23,641 bases of DNA from a virus. This document shows positions 1 to 7,217 of this stretch, piece after piece (position 1 is the first letter of the stretch; every line of letters begins with the position of its first letter). The stretch covers positions 1 to 23,641 of the IMG/VR virus record IMGVR_UViG_3300042691_000538; one strand, 5' to 3'. The position numbers and the translations under genes were made by a program. The notes under the pieces were generated by a model. The model had not been told where the DNA came from and did not search any database. It was given only the letters and a program-made list of their open reading frames with translations.

Positions 1-179
1 CACGTAGAGATACAACGTATGTAACTTCTGGTGTAAATGCTAATGGCAATCTGTCTGGTGGTTCACGAGACATTCAGTGGGGCTGGCAACCGGTTGGCGG
101 GGGCAGTTTAAATGATGCAGGATTGACGCCAAACTACTTGGTGGCAACGACATTTGTTGGTACAGTAAGCATATCTTAA
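1..179 (+). CDS. C-terminal end of an upstream phage protein (partial)
   Basis: An open frame enters from the left edge and stops with TAA at 177-179. About 58 residues are visible, rich in Gly, Ser, Thr and Asn, ending in a hydrophobic beta-like stretch (LVATTFVGTVSIS). The composition matches a phage virion protein, and the next gene's ribosome site overlaps its stop codon, so it belongs to the same transcription unit. The start and the bulk of the protein lie outside the window, so no function can be assigned; a head or head-proximal protein would fit upstream of the adaptor. Confidence 0.6.
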   Translation, partial: RRDTTYVTSGVNANGNLSGGSRDIQWGWQPVGGGSLNDAGLTPNYLVATTFVGTVSIS

Positions 180-183
180 GGAG
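178..183 (+). promoter_or_regulatory. Ribosome binding site overlapping the upstream stop codon
   Basis: AAGGAG lies 6 bases ahead of the ATG at 190 and shares its first two bases with the TAA of the preceding gene. It supports the start at 190 and suggests tight coupling of the two genes. Similar AAGGAG-type sites precede the starts at 1903, 3237, 4110, 17989 and 18988. Confidence 0.7.
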
Positions 184-189
184 CTTAAA

Positions 190-378
190 ATGGCGTATAC
201 AAAATCAGCCGACGGCATTGCTAAAAAAGGCAAGACCGAGGGCAAAAATTTAGGTGATAGCGGCCCTATCGCTGGCATGATGCACGGTGGAAAAGGCAAA
301 GGTAAGGGTAAAACCAATGCCGATATGAAGGCTATGGGCCGTAACTTGGCAAAAATTGCCAATCAGAAACGAGGTTAA
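190..378 (+). CDS. Small basic Gly/Lys-rich phage protein
   Basis: The product has 62 residues and is strongly basic. A Gly-Lys alternating tract (GKGKGKGK, residues 34-41) follows a Met/Gly segment, and the C-terminal helix ends in QKRG. No membrane segment or enzyme motif is visible. The start is set by AAGGAG six bases upstream. It sits between the end of a probable virion protein and a second small basic protein, just before the adaptor candidate, so a minor head protein or DNA-binding packaging accessory is plausible. That role rests only on charge and position. Small proteins of this type are typical between head and neck genes in podoviruses. Confidence 0.75.
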   Translation: MAYTKSADGIAKKGKTEGKNLGDSGPIAGMMHGGKGKGKGKTNADMKAMGRNLAKIANQKRG

Positions 379-380
379 TC

Positions 381-644
381 ATGGCTAAATTTAGCAAAAA
401 AATAATGGGTAAAGAAGTTGGCGATGCCGCGGTCTATGCCACGCCACACACAATGACTGGTAAAGTTGTTAAAGCTTCTGAGAACCCCGGCTCTGGCCCT
501 GACCACAGCGATGCCAATACAGTCAATATGTCTGTTGGAAACATTTCTCGTCGTGCGCAGCCAGCAACTAAAACGTCTGGTATCAAAATGCGTGGCGCAG
601 GTGCAGCTACCAAAGGCTTTATGAGCAGAGGCCCAATGGCATGA
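381..644 (+). CDS. Small basic phage protein with C-terminal RGAGAATKG motif
   Basis: The product has 87 residues, is basic and has no membrane segment. The N-terminus (MAKFSKKIMGKEVGDA) is Lys-rich, the middle is polar, and the C-terminus reads SGIKMRGAGAATKGFMSRGP, a tail I associate with small uncharacterised phage proteins next to neck genes. It starts two bases after the previous stop, and its own stop overlaps the ATG of the adaptor candidate by four bases (ATGA), so translation is probably coupled. The function is unknown; a minor capsid or packaging accessory is a guess from position. Confidence 0.75.
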   Translation: MAKFSKKIMGKEVGDAAVYATPHTMTGKVVKASENPGSGPDHSDANTVNMSVGNISRRAQPATKTSGIKMRGAGAATKGFMSRGPMA

Positions 645-1480
645 ATTACGCCGACCTTGTCACGCAGGTAAGCGATTACTGCGAGAACTCTTTCCCAACT
701 GACAATATGAACGTGTTCATTCGTCAGGCGGAGCAGCGCATCTATAACACCGCGCAGCCCGCTAATTTGCGAAAGAACGTGACAGGCGTATTGACCACTG
801 GCAACAAATATCTTGAATGCCCCACAGACTTCTTATCGGTATATAGCCTTGCCGTATACCCGTACAACACCACAACTGCCACAGGAACAGCTGGGCAGAA
901 AACAATTGTAGTGGCTAGTACTACAGGTATTGCAGCGGGTCAGCAAGTTACAGGCACGGGGATTGGCACTAACGCACAAGTTAGAAGCATTGCAGGTACT
1001 ACGATTACATTAACAGTGGCCAATAGCGGCGCTGTATCTGGCTCTGTAGTGTTTCAGGGTGACTATTTGTATCTGCTAAACAAAGACGTTAACTTCATCC
1101 GTGAAGCCTATCCTTTGTCTGCGTTTGCATCTGAGCCTAAACATTACGCAATCTTTGGCCCACGATCTGACAATGTGAATGAGCTAACGTTTATCGTTGG
1201 CCCAACACCTAGCGCGGCCTATAACGCAGAGCTTCACTACAACTACTATCCTGAGTCTATTGTGACGGCGGGGACTACATGGTTGGGTGATAACTTTGAT
1301 TCTGTTCTGTTATACGGAACTATCTGCGAGGCTTACACCTACATGAAGGGTGAGGCCGATATGGTTGCACTTGCCCAACAGCGTTATGTACAGGCTATTG
1401 CTTTGTATAAAAACTTGGCGGATGGCAAACAACGTGCTGATGCTTATCGTGATGGTCAAATTCGGACGACGGTTTCATGA
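641..1480 (+). CDS. Head-tail adaptor candidate (SU10-like adaptor) with inserted beta domain
   Basis: The product has 279 residues. The N-terminal part is helical (MNYADLVTQVSDYCENSFPT..., then VFIRQAEQRIYN at 26-36), followed by LRKNVTGVLTTGNKYLECP and, after an insertion, YLLNKDVNFIREAYP at 144-158. The C-terminal part has FDSVLLYGTICEAY and a long helix with MVALAQQRYVQAI. This pattern matches the phage adaptor proteins that bind beneath the portal in SU10-like podoviruses, as I recall the family; no database search was run. Residues about 77-139 look like an inserted beta-rich module (TGIAAGQQVTGTGI...GTTITLTVANSG) splitting the fold. The start overlaps the upstream stop by four bases and the end overlaps the next gene the same way. 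Confidence 0.7.
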   Translation: MNYADLVTQVSDYCENSFPTDNMNVFIRQAEQRIYNTAQPANLRKNVTGVLTTGNKYLECPTDFLSVYSLAVYPYNTTTATGTAGQKTIVVASTTGIAAGQQVTGTGIGTNAQVRSIAGTTITLTVANSGAVSGSVVFQGDYLYLLNKDVNFIREAYPLSAFASEPKHYAIFGPRSDNVNELTFIVGPTPSAAYNAELHYNYYPESIVTAGTTWLGDNFDSVLLYGTICEAYTYMKGEADMVALAQQRYVQAIALYKNLADGKQRADAYRDGQIRTTVS

Positions 1481-1893
1481 GCAGCATTCTCCAAACTCAG
1501 ACGACTAGCTTTAAAACAGAGCTGTATACGGGCGTTCATAACTTGTCTACAAACACGTTAAAGATTGCTTTGTACACGGCTAACGCTAATTTAAACGAAG
1601 CCACCACTGTTTACACAACAGACGGTGAAGTTAGCGGTACAGGTTACAGCCCCGGTGGAGTAACTTTGACTGGCGTAACAATTAACTCGTCTGGTTATAC
1701 AGCTTATGTAGACTTTGCCGACGTGGTGTTTAACGCATCCGTAACAGCTCGTTGTGCTTTGATTTACAACGTTACTCAGGGTAACAAATCCATTGCTGTG
1801 TTGGACTTTGGGTCTGACAAAACATCCACCAATTTCACCATCACAATGCCTGCTAATACAGCCACGGCAGCATTAATTCGTTCTTCTAACTAA
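1477..1893 (+). CDS. Phage virion structural protein, beta-rich
   Basis: The product has 138 residues and is Thr/Ser/Ala-rich. The N-terminus (SSILQTQTTSFKTELYTGVH) leads into LKIALYTANANL, then GEVSGTGYSPGGVTLTGV, CALIYNVTQG and VLDFGSDK. This string of motifs recurs in small structural proteins of short-tailed phages, but I know of no assigned role. It has no signal peptide or membrane segment. The ATG overlaps the adaptor stop by four bases. The order of its motifs resembles that of the following protein, so the two may be distant paralogues forming related parts of the tail or neck. Confidence 0.7.
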   Translation: MSSILQTQTTSFKTELYTGVHNLSTNTLKIALYTANANLNEATTVYTTDGEVSGTGYSPGGVTLTGVTINSSGYTAYVDFADVVFNASVTARCALIYNVTQGNKSIAVLDFGSDKTSTNFTITMPANTATAALIRSSN

Positions 1894-1902
1894 GGAGTCA
1901 CT

Positions 1903-2481
1903 ATGACTATTGAAAAACTTAAAGCCACTGACGTAGTCTCTAGTGGTCTGACTTGTAACACTAAAGCTGGTGAAACTGCACAAGCTACAGGCGTATACCA
2001 CGTTGAGTGCCATGATAAAGATGGCAACTTGAAATGGACTGCCGACTCCAAAAACTTGGTTGTCAACGTTGGCCTCCAGTACATGGCTGGTACTGCGCTA
2101 ACTTCTGTTACTCAGATTACCACTTGGTATCTTGGCCTGTATGGTGCTGGTGCTTCTAATACACCTGCGGCTGGCGACACTATGTCTTCACACGCTGGTT
2201 GGACAGAGGTTACTACTTACAGCAACGCCAACCGTGTTACTGCTACTTTTGCAACAGCGACTACCGCCAACCCTTCTGTGGTAACTAACTCTGCTTCTCC
2301 AGCAGTGTTTAACATCAACGGCACAACAACCGTTGGCGGCGCTTTTCTTACAAGCAACAACACTAAGGGCGGCACGACTGGCACTTTGTTCTCTGCGGCA
2401 GATTTTGGCTCACCCGGTGATCGCTCTGTGGTCAATGGTGATACCTTGTCTGTGACATACACATTCAGCTTGGCTGCATAA
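1903..2481 (+). CDS. Phage virion structural protein, beta-rich, possible paralogue of the preceding gene
   Basis: The product has 192 residues. A Lys-containing N-terminus (MTIEKLKATDVVSSGLTCNT) and a segment HVECHDKDGNLKWTADSKNL precede a Thr/Ala/Gly-rich beta region with TTWYLGLYGAGASN, WTEVTTYSNANRV, TTVGGAFLTSN and AADFGSPGDRSVVNGDTLSV. AAGGAG at 1892-1897 fits the ATG at 1903. The sequence reads as a virion protein without enzyme motifs. Its LY-x-A, EV...Y, TV-GA-L and DFGS blocks occur in the same order as in the upstream gene. It may be a fibre or a head or tail decoration protein; which one cannot be seen. Confidence 0.7.
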   Translation: MTIEKLKATDVVSSGLTCNTKAGETAQATGVYHVECHDKDGNLKWTADSKNLVVNVGLQYMAGTALTSVTQITTWYLGLYGAGASNTPAAGDTMSSHAGWTEVTTYSNANRVTATFATATTANPSVVTNSASPAVFNINGTTTVGGAFLTSNNTKGGTTGTLFSAADFGSPGDRSVVNGDTLSVTYTFSLAA

Positions 2482-2482
2482 C

Positions 2483-3226
2483 ATGTCAGCATGGGGCAGC
2501 GGCACTTGGGGTGAAGGTGGCTGGGGCTTTACGGCTTTTACCAGCACTGTAAACGACTCCGCCACGGGAAGTGATGCCGCTGTTTCGGTTGCCAGTGTAA
2601 ACGCCGCTGTTAATGAGACAGGTACAGCAGTAGACGAAAATAGTGCACTGTCGGTAATTAGCGCTAGTGTCAGCGAAACAGGCACTGGGTCAGATGCTTT
2701 AGTAGCAGGGCAGTTTATTGACGTTGCAGTTGCTGAATCAAGTACTGGTAGCGATGCAATATTAGCGGCTGTTGGAAATTCTGCAACAGTAGATGAGTTG
2801 TCTACAGGTTCAGATGCTGTAACTAGCACGCCTACGTATTCAGCGGCAGTGAGCGAAAGTTCAACTGGCACAGACAGTGTAACGTCAAGTTTTATATTCT
2901 TTGGAGACGTACAAGAGTCAGCAACGGGTTCCGATACAACAAGCTCGACACTTACGCTGAGTGCGTCAATTGATGAGACTGCTACAGGAACAGAAGCACT
3001 TACAACAAACGTAAGTCTTAACCCGACGGTAGCAGAAAGCGCGGTAAGCGCGGATACTTTGGCGGCAGCGGCAGCGTTTATTTCGTCTATTACAGAATTA
3101 GCAACTGGAACAGATACTGTAACTGCGCGGCCTTTCTGGGAAGTAATTGATGACACGCAGACTGCAAACTGGCAAAATATCGGTAACACGCAAACGGCAG
3201 GTTGGACTGCTATTGCAACGACTTAG
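2483..3226 (+). CDS. Tandem 20-residue-repeat structural protein with WG-type N-terminus
   Basis: The product has 247 residues. Residues 4-15 are Trp/Gly repeats (WGSGTWGEGGWG). Residues 23-222 are ten consecutive repeats of exactly 20 residues built on V-x-E-S-x-T-G-S-D-A followed by about ten variable, beta-prone residues. The C-terminus has W-x-x-I-x-x-TQT-x-x-W spacing repeated (WEVIDDTQTANWQNI...). The protein is acidic and very poor in Lys and Arg. It begins one base after the preceding stop. The layout suggests an elongated fibre or stalk with end segments for attachment. No similar named family is recognised, and the role as a fibre shaft is inference from the strict period and the neighbouring tail genes. 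Confidence 0.7.
   Translation: MSAWGSGTWGEGGWGFTAFTSTVNDSATGSDAAVSVASVNAAVNETGTAVDENSALSVISASVSETGTGSDALVAGQFIDVAVAESSTGSDAILAAVGNSATVDELSTGSDAVTSTPTYSAAVSESSTGTDSVTSSFIFFGDVQESATGSDTTSSTLTLSASIDETATGTEALTTNVSLNPTVAESAVSADTLAAAAAFISSITELATGTDTVTARPFWEVIDDTQTANWQNIGNTQTAGWTAIATT
2549..3148 (+). repeat. Ten in-frame 60-bp (20-residue) degenerate tandem repeats
   Basis: This region codes for ten units of exactly 20 residues, with no insertion or deletion between them. Each opens with (V/I)xE(S/T)xTG(S/T)(D/E); units 2 (TGTAVD) and 9 (SAVSAD) are the most divergent. The nucleotide repeats have drifted while the protein period is kept, so this is an old, selected repeat rather than a recent slippage product. 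Confidence 0.85.
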
Positions 3227-3236
3227 GAGCAATTAA

Positions 3237-4097
3237 ATGGCAACAGCGTACTCAACCAACTTAGAACTTGCGCTGCCGGTTCAGGGCGAGCTATCTGGTA
3301 CATGGGGTGATACCGTCAACAACGGTATTACGCAGTATCTTGATACGTCAATTGCGGGTAGTCAGATTATCAGCGGTAGCCAAACTGCGGTTACGTTAAC
3401 GAACACAAACGGCGACGCTGCTGCTACCAACATTGCACAAGTTGGCAGTGGTGCTACGGGTACGGCGCAGTATCAGATTATTCGCTGTACAGGCAATCCT
3501 GCGGGGCTGCTGACAATTACAGTCAGCGAAACCGTTACTGCGGGTTACAGCAAGACTTACATCATCATTAACGCTACATCCACAAGCCAGTCGGTAAAGA
3601 TTGTAGGCAGCGGCCCCACTACAGGTATTACAGTTGCTTCTGGCGACAAAGCGTTTGTAGCGTGGAGTGGCTCTGACTTTGTGCGAGTGGGCGCATCGGC
3701 TGGCGGTTCAACTACCCAAGTTCAGTACAATAATGCAGGCAATTTGGCAGGCTCTGCCAATCTGACCTTTGACGGCACAACGCTAACGGCCAATGACATC
3801 ATTGACTCTTCGCTGACAGCCAGCAAACCCGTATTTACAAACGGCAGTAAAAACTTGGTGTCTACTGGAACGCTGGGTGTTGACCAAGGCGGTACAGGTT
3901 TAACAACTACAACAGCGTACAGTGTGGTGTTTACTGGTACTACCGCTACAGGTAACTTTCAAGCTTCTGCTGGCCCCGGTACAACAGGGCATGTTCTAAC
4001 AAGTAACGGCGCGGGTGCTTTACCAACTTTCCAAGCGGCAGCGTCTTCCGGTGCTACTAAAGGTCAAGCAATCGTACTTTCAATGATTTTTGGATAA
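3237..4097 (+). CDS. Phage tail fibre / tail structural protein
   Basis: The product has 286 residues. The N-terminus (YSTNLELALPVQGELSGTWG) and WGDTVNNGITQYLD are a conserved phage fibre or tail opening. A beta-rich part to about residue 150 ends in GDKAFVAWSGSDFVRVG. Then come two motifs common in fibre proteins: STTQVQYNNAGNLAGSANLT (158-177) and LGVDQGGTGLTTTTAY (213-228). The C-terminus is hydrophobic (QAIVLSMIFG). The ribosome site AGGAG is at 3225-3229. The mix of an N-terminal docking-like segment and repeating beta motifs supports a virion fibre protein; the exact position in the particle is unknown. It shares fibre-type composition with genes on both sides. Confidence 0.75.
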   Translation: MATAYSTNLELALPVQGELSGTWGDTVNNGITQYLDTSIAGSQIISGSQTAVTLTNTNGDAAATNIAQVGSGATGTAQYQIIRCTGNPAGLLTITVSETVTAGYSKTYIIINATSTSQSVKIVGSGPTTGITVASGDKAFVAWSGSDFVRVGASAGGSTTQVQYNNAGNLAGSANLTFDGTTLTANDIIDSSLTASKPVFTNGSKNLVSTGTLGVDQGGTGLTTTTAYSVVFTGTTATGNFQASAGPGTTGHVLTSNGAGALPTFQAAASSGATKGQAIVLSMIFG

Positions 4098-4109
4098 TAA
4101 GGAGCAAAC

Positions 4110-4484
4110 ATGGCTACCCCTAATTTAGCAAACGTAACAACAATCACACCTGCAAATTCGCAGGTTTATCTGACAACAACTAACGCAACAAGCCTTGCAA
4201 GTAATGCGGCTTCAAGCGGTACGGTGTTGAAGATTGAAAGTTTGGTTGTGTCAAACTCAGATACAACAACGGCATATACCGTTACGATAAATACTTACAG
4301 CGCCGCCGCTTTGGGTGGTACGGCATATCCGATTGTTTCTACTTTGTCGGTTCCTGCCAACTCTTCAGTCATTGTGATTGACAAGACCAACACCATTTAC
4401 CTCAATGAGAATCAATCATTGGGTGCAACGGCTGGTACAGCAAATGAAATTTATGTAAATACTTCTTATGAGGTAATGTCGTAA
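4110..4484 (+). CDS. Small virion structural protein, beta-sandwich-like
   Basis: The product has 124 residues, is Thr/Ala/Ser-rich and has no charged clusters. The pattern of alternating hydrophobic strands (VLKIESLVVSNSDTTTAYTV, then SVPANSSVIVIDKTNTIYL, then NEIYVNTSYEVMS) resembles small single-domain beta-sandwich proteins of phage heads or fibres. AAGGAG at 4099-4104 supports the start. The stop TAA shares its last base with the ATG of the glycine-rich protein, so the two are probably translated together. A fibre accessory or decoration role fits; nothing more specific can be seen. Confidence 0.65.
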   Translation: MATPNLANVTTITPANSQVYLTTTNATSLASNAASSGTVLKIESLVVSNSDTTTAYTVTINTYSAAALGGTAYPIVSTLSVPANSSVIVIDKTNTIYLNENQSLGATAGTANEIYVNTSYEVMS

Positions 4485-6361
4485 TGAGCCAAAGAAACCC
4501 CGGCGGCCTGATCAGCGGAACCGCCATCAATGTAACTACATTTGGGGCAAGTGGCATCTTCACTTTGTCTCAGGTGCAACAGTTCATTTCCGCTGGCAGG
4601 TGGCCTCAAAACTTCTTTACCGTCATTGAAACTATCACAGGTTCAGGCACATGGGTGTGTCCCACAGGTGTTACAACTGTTGACTACCTTGTAGTCGCAG
4701 GTGGCGGTGGTGGTGGATTTGGTGTTTGTACTAGCTACGTAGGTGGTGGTGGCGGTGCTGGTGGTTATCGACAAGGCACAGGATTCCCTGTTTCCGCTGG
4801 TGTTGCGTACACGGTTACAGTAGGCGCTGGTGGTTCTGGTGGAACAACGGGGCCTAATGTTTCTGCTGTTAATGGAAGCAACTCAGTTTTTGGAAATGCT
4901 CCTAATGCAGTTACATCTGCTGGTGGTGGCAGAGGCGCATCATCTGGCGCACCAAGTCCATTATTAGGTTGCGCTGGCGCTGGTGGTTCTGGCGGTGGTG
5001 GGGCGTCAAATTACAATAATTCCCCTGCGGCGTCTCTCCCCGGCGGTGCAGGAAATACACCAACTACATCTCCATCGCAAGGCAACAATGGTGGTAATGG
5101 TGGTGGTTTCTCAATTCCTTGTTGTGGCATATTAGGAGCGCAAGGGGGAGGCGGTGGTGGTGCAAGCGCAATTGGTGGCAGTGCTCCCGGTACTAATGCA
5201 AACGGGCGACCCGGTGGCGCAGGCTCCGCCTCTACAATTAGTGGCGCATCAGTAACTTACGCAGGGGGTGGAGGCGGTGGCGGATGGGGTTGCAATATTG
5301 GCGACTCTGGTGGCTCTGGCGGTGCTGGTGGTGGCGGTGCTGGTGGTGGAAAAAACCAAGTAGGCACGGCAGGCACAGCTAGTTTGGGCGCTGGGGGTGG
5401 CGGTGGTGGTGGAACTTCTACACCTTTTGGTGCCGTAGTTGGCGGTGCTGGCGGTTCAGGTATTGTCATCATTAAATACTTACAACCCACAACCAATACC
5501 GTTTTTGACTTCAACGCATCTACGATTTGGAAATGCCCCACAGGTATTAACTCTATTGACTACCTAGTAGTTGGCGGTGGTGGCGGTGGTGGTGGCACAA
5601 CGGCTGGCCCATCAGGTGCAGTAACTGGTGGTGGCGGAGGCGGTGCTGGGGGCTTCCGTATTGGCTCTGGCTTTGCTGTGACGCCCGGCTCTAACTACAT
5701 CGTTACTATTGGCGCTGGCGGTAGAGGGGGTAATTTTAACGCCTCAAGTCCCACTACTATTGGTGCAAATGGTGTTGCTTCTAGTTTTGTAATTTCCCCC
5801 GGCGCTTCGCCAACTATTATTGAATCTGCTGGTGGTGGTCGTGGTCGTGGTGACGGGAATCCTGTTGCTACGCCTGTAGGAAATGGCGGTTCTGGTGGTG
5901 GAGGTGGTTCAGCAACAGTTACTGCTGGAAATGGAAATATTCCTTCTGTATCTCCAGCGCAAGGCAATAATGGCGGAACTGGCTTATCCCCTCAGCAACT
6001 TGCTGGAGGTGGAGGTGGCGCTGGTGCTGTTGGCGGTAGTGGAGTTGCTCCAATTACAATTGGGTCAGGAGGTGCTGGAACTGCTTCATCAATCACTGGC
6101 TCATCTGTAACTTATGCTGGTGGCGGTGGTGGCGGTGGTCTAGGGCCAAGAACGCCATCAACAGGGGGCGCTGGTGGAGGCGGGGCTGGTGGATTTGCAA
6201 ATGCGTCGCCCAGTCCACTTGGTTCACTATCTGTTGCTGGAACCGCTTTTACGGGCGGCGGCGGCGGCGGCGGCGGATTTTCTGCGTCTCCAATCCCCGG
6301 CACTTACGGCGCTGGTGCGGCAGGTGGTTCTGGTATTGTTATTTTTAAAGCTGTGGGGTAA
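4484..6361 (+). CDS. Glycine-rich tail adhesin with two tandem modules
   Basis: The product has 625 residues. An N-terminal segment (NPGGLISGTAINV..., to about residue 45) resembles phage fibre attachment regions. Two modules follow, each opening with a beta strand and a W-x-C-P-T-G signature (W57/C59 and W349/C351, 292 residues apart), then DYLVV(A/G)GGGGG, GGGAGG(Y/F)R, a strand Y-x-VT(V/I)GAGG, many GGGGG tracts, and SGIVI at the module end. Glycine-rich domains of this kind form polyglycine-II helix bundles in T4-type gp38 adhesins (known for phage S16). Here it is most likely the receptor-contacting tip, with variable loops between glycine tracts. The small gene and oxygenases behind it may assist or modify it. 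Confidence 0.75.
   Translation: MSQRNPGGLISGTAINVTTFGASGIFTLSQVQQFISAGRWPQNFFTVIETITGSGTWVCPTGVTTVDYLVVAGGGGGGFGVCTSYVGGGGGAGGYRQGTGFPVSAGVAYTVTVGAGGSGGTTGPNVSAVNGSNSVFGNAPNAVTSAGGGRGASSGAPSPLLGCAGAGGSGGGGASNYNNSPAASLPGGAGNTPTTSPSQGNNGGNGGGFSIPCCGILGAQGGGGGGASAIGGSAPGTNANGRPGGAGSASTISGASVTYAGGGGGGGWGCNIGDSGGSGGAGGGGAGGGKNQVGTAGTASLGAGGGGGGGTSTPFGAVVGGAGGSGIVIIKYLQPTTNTVFDFNASTIWKCPTGINSIDYLVVGGGGGGGGTTAGPSGAVTGGGGGGAGGFRIGSGFAVTPGSNYIVTIGAGGRGGNFNASSPTTIGANGVASSFVISPGASPTIIESAGGGRGRGDGNPVATPVGNGGSGGGGGSATVTAGNGNIPSVSPAQGNNGGTGLSPQQLAGGGGGAGAVGGSGVAPITIGSGGAGTASSITGSSVTYAGGGGGGGLGPRTPSTGGAGGGGAGGFANASPSPLGSLSVAGTAFTGGGGGGGGFSASPIPGTYGAGAAGGSGIVIFKAVG
6254..6274 (+). repeat. Pure (GGC)7 trinucleotide tract in the adhesin gene
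   Basis: Seven uninterrupted GGC codons encode glycine near the end of the second module. Other glycine runs in the gene mix GGT, GGC, GGA and GGG, so this pure tract stands out. A pure triplet run can change length by slippage without breaking the frame. Confidence 0.8.
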
Positions 6362-6363
6362 TC

Positions 6364-6621
6364 ATGGAACGTGAGTTTTATCAGTTATATGGTATTGACA
6401 CTGCGATGCACTTGTTGCGTCCCGGTGCAAAATGGGAAATCTCCAACACAATGTTCACTCGTTGGGATGATCCTCGACCTTGCCCAACCATTGAAGAAGT
6501 GCATGAAGTGATGGAAAAGATCAAGGCGTTTGAGAGCACCATTGACACAGTGTTTACTGAAGCTCAATTAAAAGAACTTCGTGGTCAACATGACATGATT
6601 AGCAGGGCTGTGAACGCATGA
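6364..6621 (+). CDS. Small fibre-associated protein (XkdW-like pattern)
   Basis: The product has 85 residues. The order LRPGAKWEIS..MFTRWDD, then PCPTIEEVHEVMEKI, then a C-terminal helix with EAQLKEL, resembles small proteins coded directly behind tail fibres (the XkdW-like layout of a short beta element, P-x-PT-x-E-E and a helix). The resemblance is weak and no function is proven for that family; a fibre assembly partner is one idea. It starts two bases after the adhesin stop and its stop overlaps the next ATG by four bases, which ties it to the fibre and oxygenase group. Confidence 0.65.
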   Translation: MEREFYQLYGIDTAMHLLRPGAKWEISNTMFTRWDDPRPCPTIEEVHEVMEKIKAFESTIDTVFTEAQLKELRGQHDMISRAVNA

Positions 6622-7217
6622 ACATGTTTAACCTATTCCCCACGCCCGTGGCTTTTTCCAAGTTTGAAAGAGAACTGACGGAAGAAGAGCTTGCGTTCTT
6701 TAAGAACCAAGAGCAAAAGCCTAATCAGGGGAATACAACAAGCGCTGACAGGAAGATACTTGAACACGCTTTGATGGCTGATGTTTGTGCTTCAATTCAA
6801 AAAGCGATTGATACATACTTCCAAGAGGTTTATCGCCCTAAGTTTGATGTCAAGTTACGGATCACACAGTCATGGATGAACTACTCAGAGCCGGGGCAAT
6901 TCCACCACAAACACGCTCATCCAAACTCATTCTTGTCAGGATGCTTTTACCCACAGGCAAACAAAGAACTTGACAAGCTGTACTTCTTCAATGAGCCGTA
7001 TCACCGCATTAGGATTCATTCAGAGGATTTTAATGTCTACAATTCTGATTCTTGGTGGTTGCCTGTTGGTACTGGTGATATTGTGATCTTCCCATCATCT
7101 TTAACTCACATGGTTGAAAAAGTCGAAGCAAAAGAAACACGCATCAGCCTCTCGTTTAATACGTTTCCTGTTGGCTATGTTGGCAACGACGACTCTTTGA
7201 CTGGGTTGCACCTGTAA
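6618..7217 (+). CDS. 2OG-Fe(II) oxygenase (TIGR02466-like), first of three
   Basis: The product has 199 residues, near the usual length for the small phage 2-oxoglutarate/Fe(II) oxygenases that open with LFPTPV, as here (residues 6-11). Candidate iron ligands are in HHKHAHPNS (H96-S104), probably H99 and H101, and the distal H164 in SSLTHMVE. R175 in TRISLSFN is the likely 2-oxoglutarate anchor. SFLSGCFYP after the first ligands matches the family's SGVYY strand. Such enzymes hydroxylate proteins or small molecules using O2 and 2OG; the substrate is unknown. The ATG at 6618 overlaps the upstream stop; a second ATG at 6624 is possible. Two further oxygenases follow. Confidence 0.85.
   Translation: MNMFNLFPTPVAFSKFERELTEEELAFFKNQEQKPNQGNTTSADRKILEHALMADVCASIQKAIDTYFQEVYRPKFDVKLRITQSWMNYSEPGQFHHKHAHPNSFLSGCFYPQANKELDKLYFFNEPYHRIRIHSEDFNVYNSDSWWLPVGTGDIVIFPSSLTHMVEKVEAKETRISLSFNTFPVGYVGNDDSLTGLHL

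Noticed and set aside
2410-3189. Long reverse-strand frame (259 codons) opposite the repeat protein
   Set aside because: It mirrors the 20-residue repeats of the + strand gene, has no ribosome site of note and would be the only - strand gene; it is a composition shadow.
5257-6303. Several Pro-rich reverse-strand frames
   Set aside because: They are complements of glycine codon tracts in the adhesin gene.
4484-6361. Target of a diversity-generating retroelement
   Set aside because: No reverse transcriptase gene or template repeat is visible in the window.
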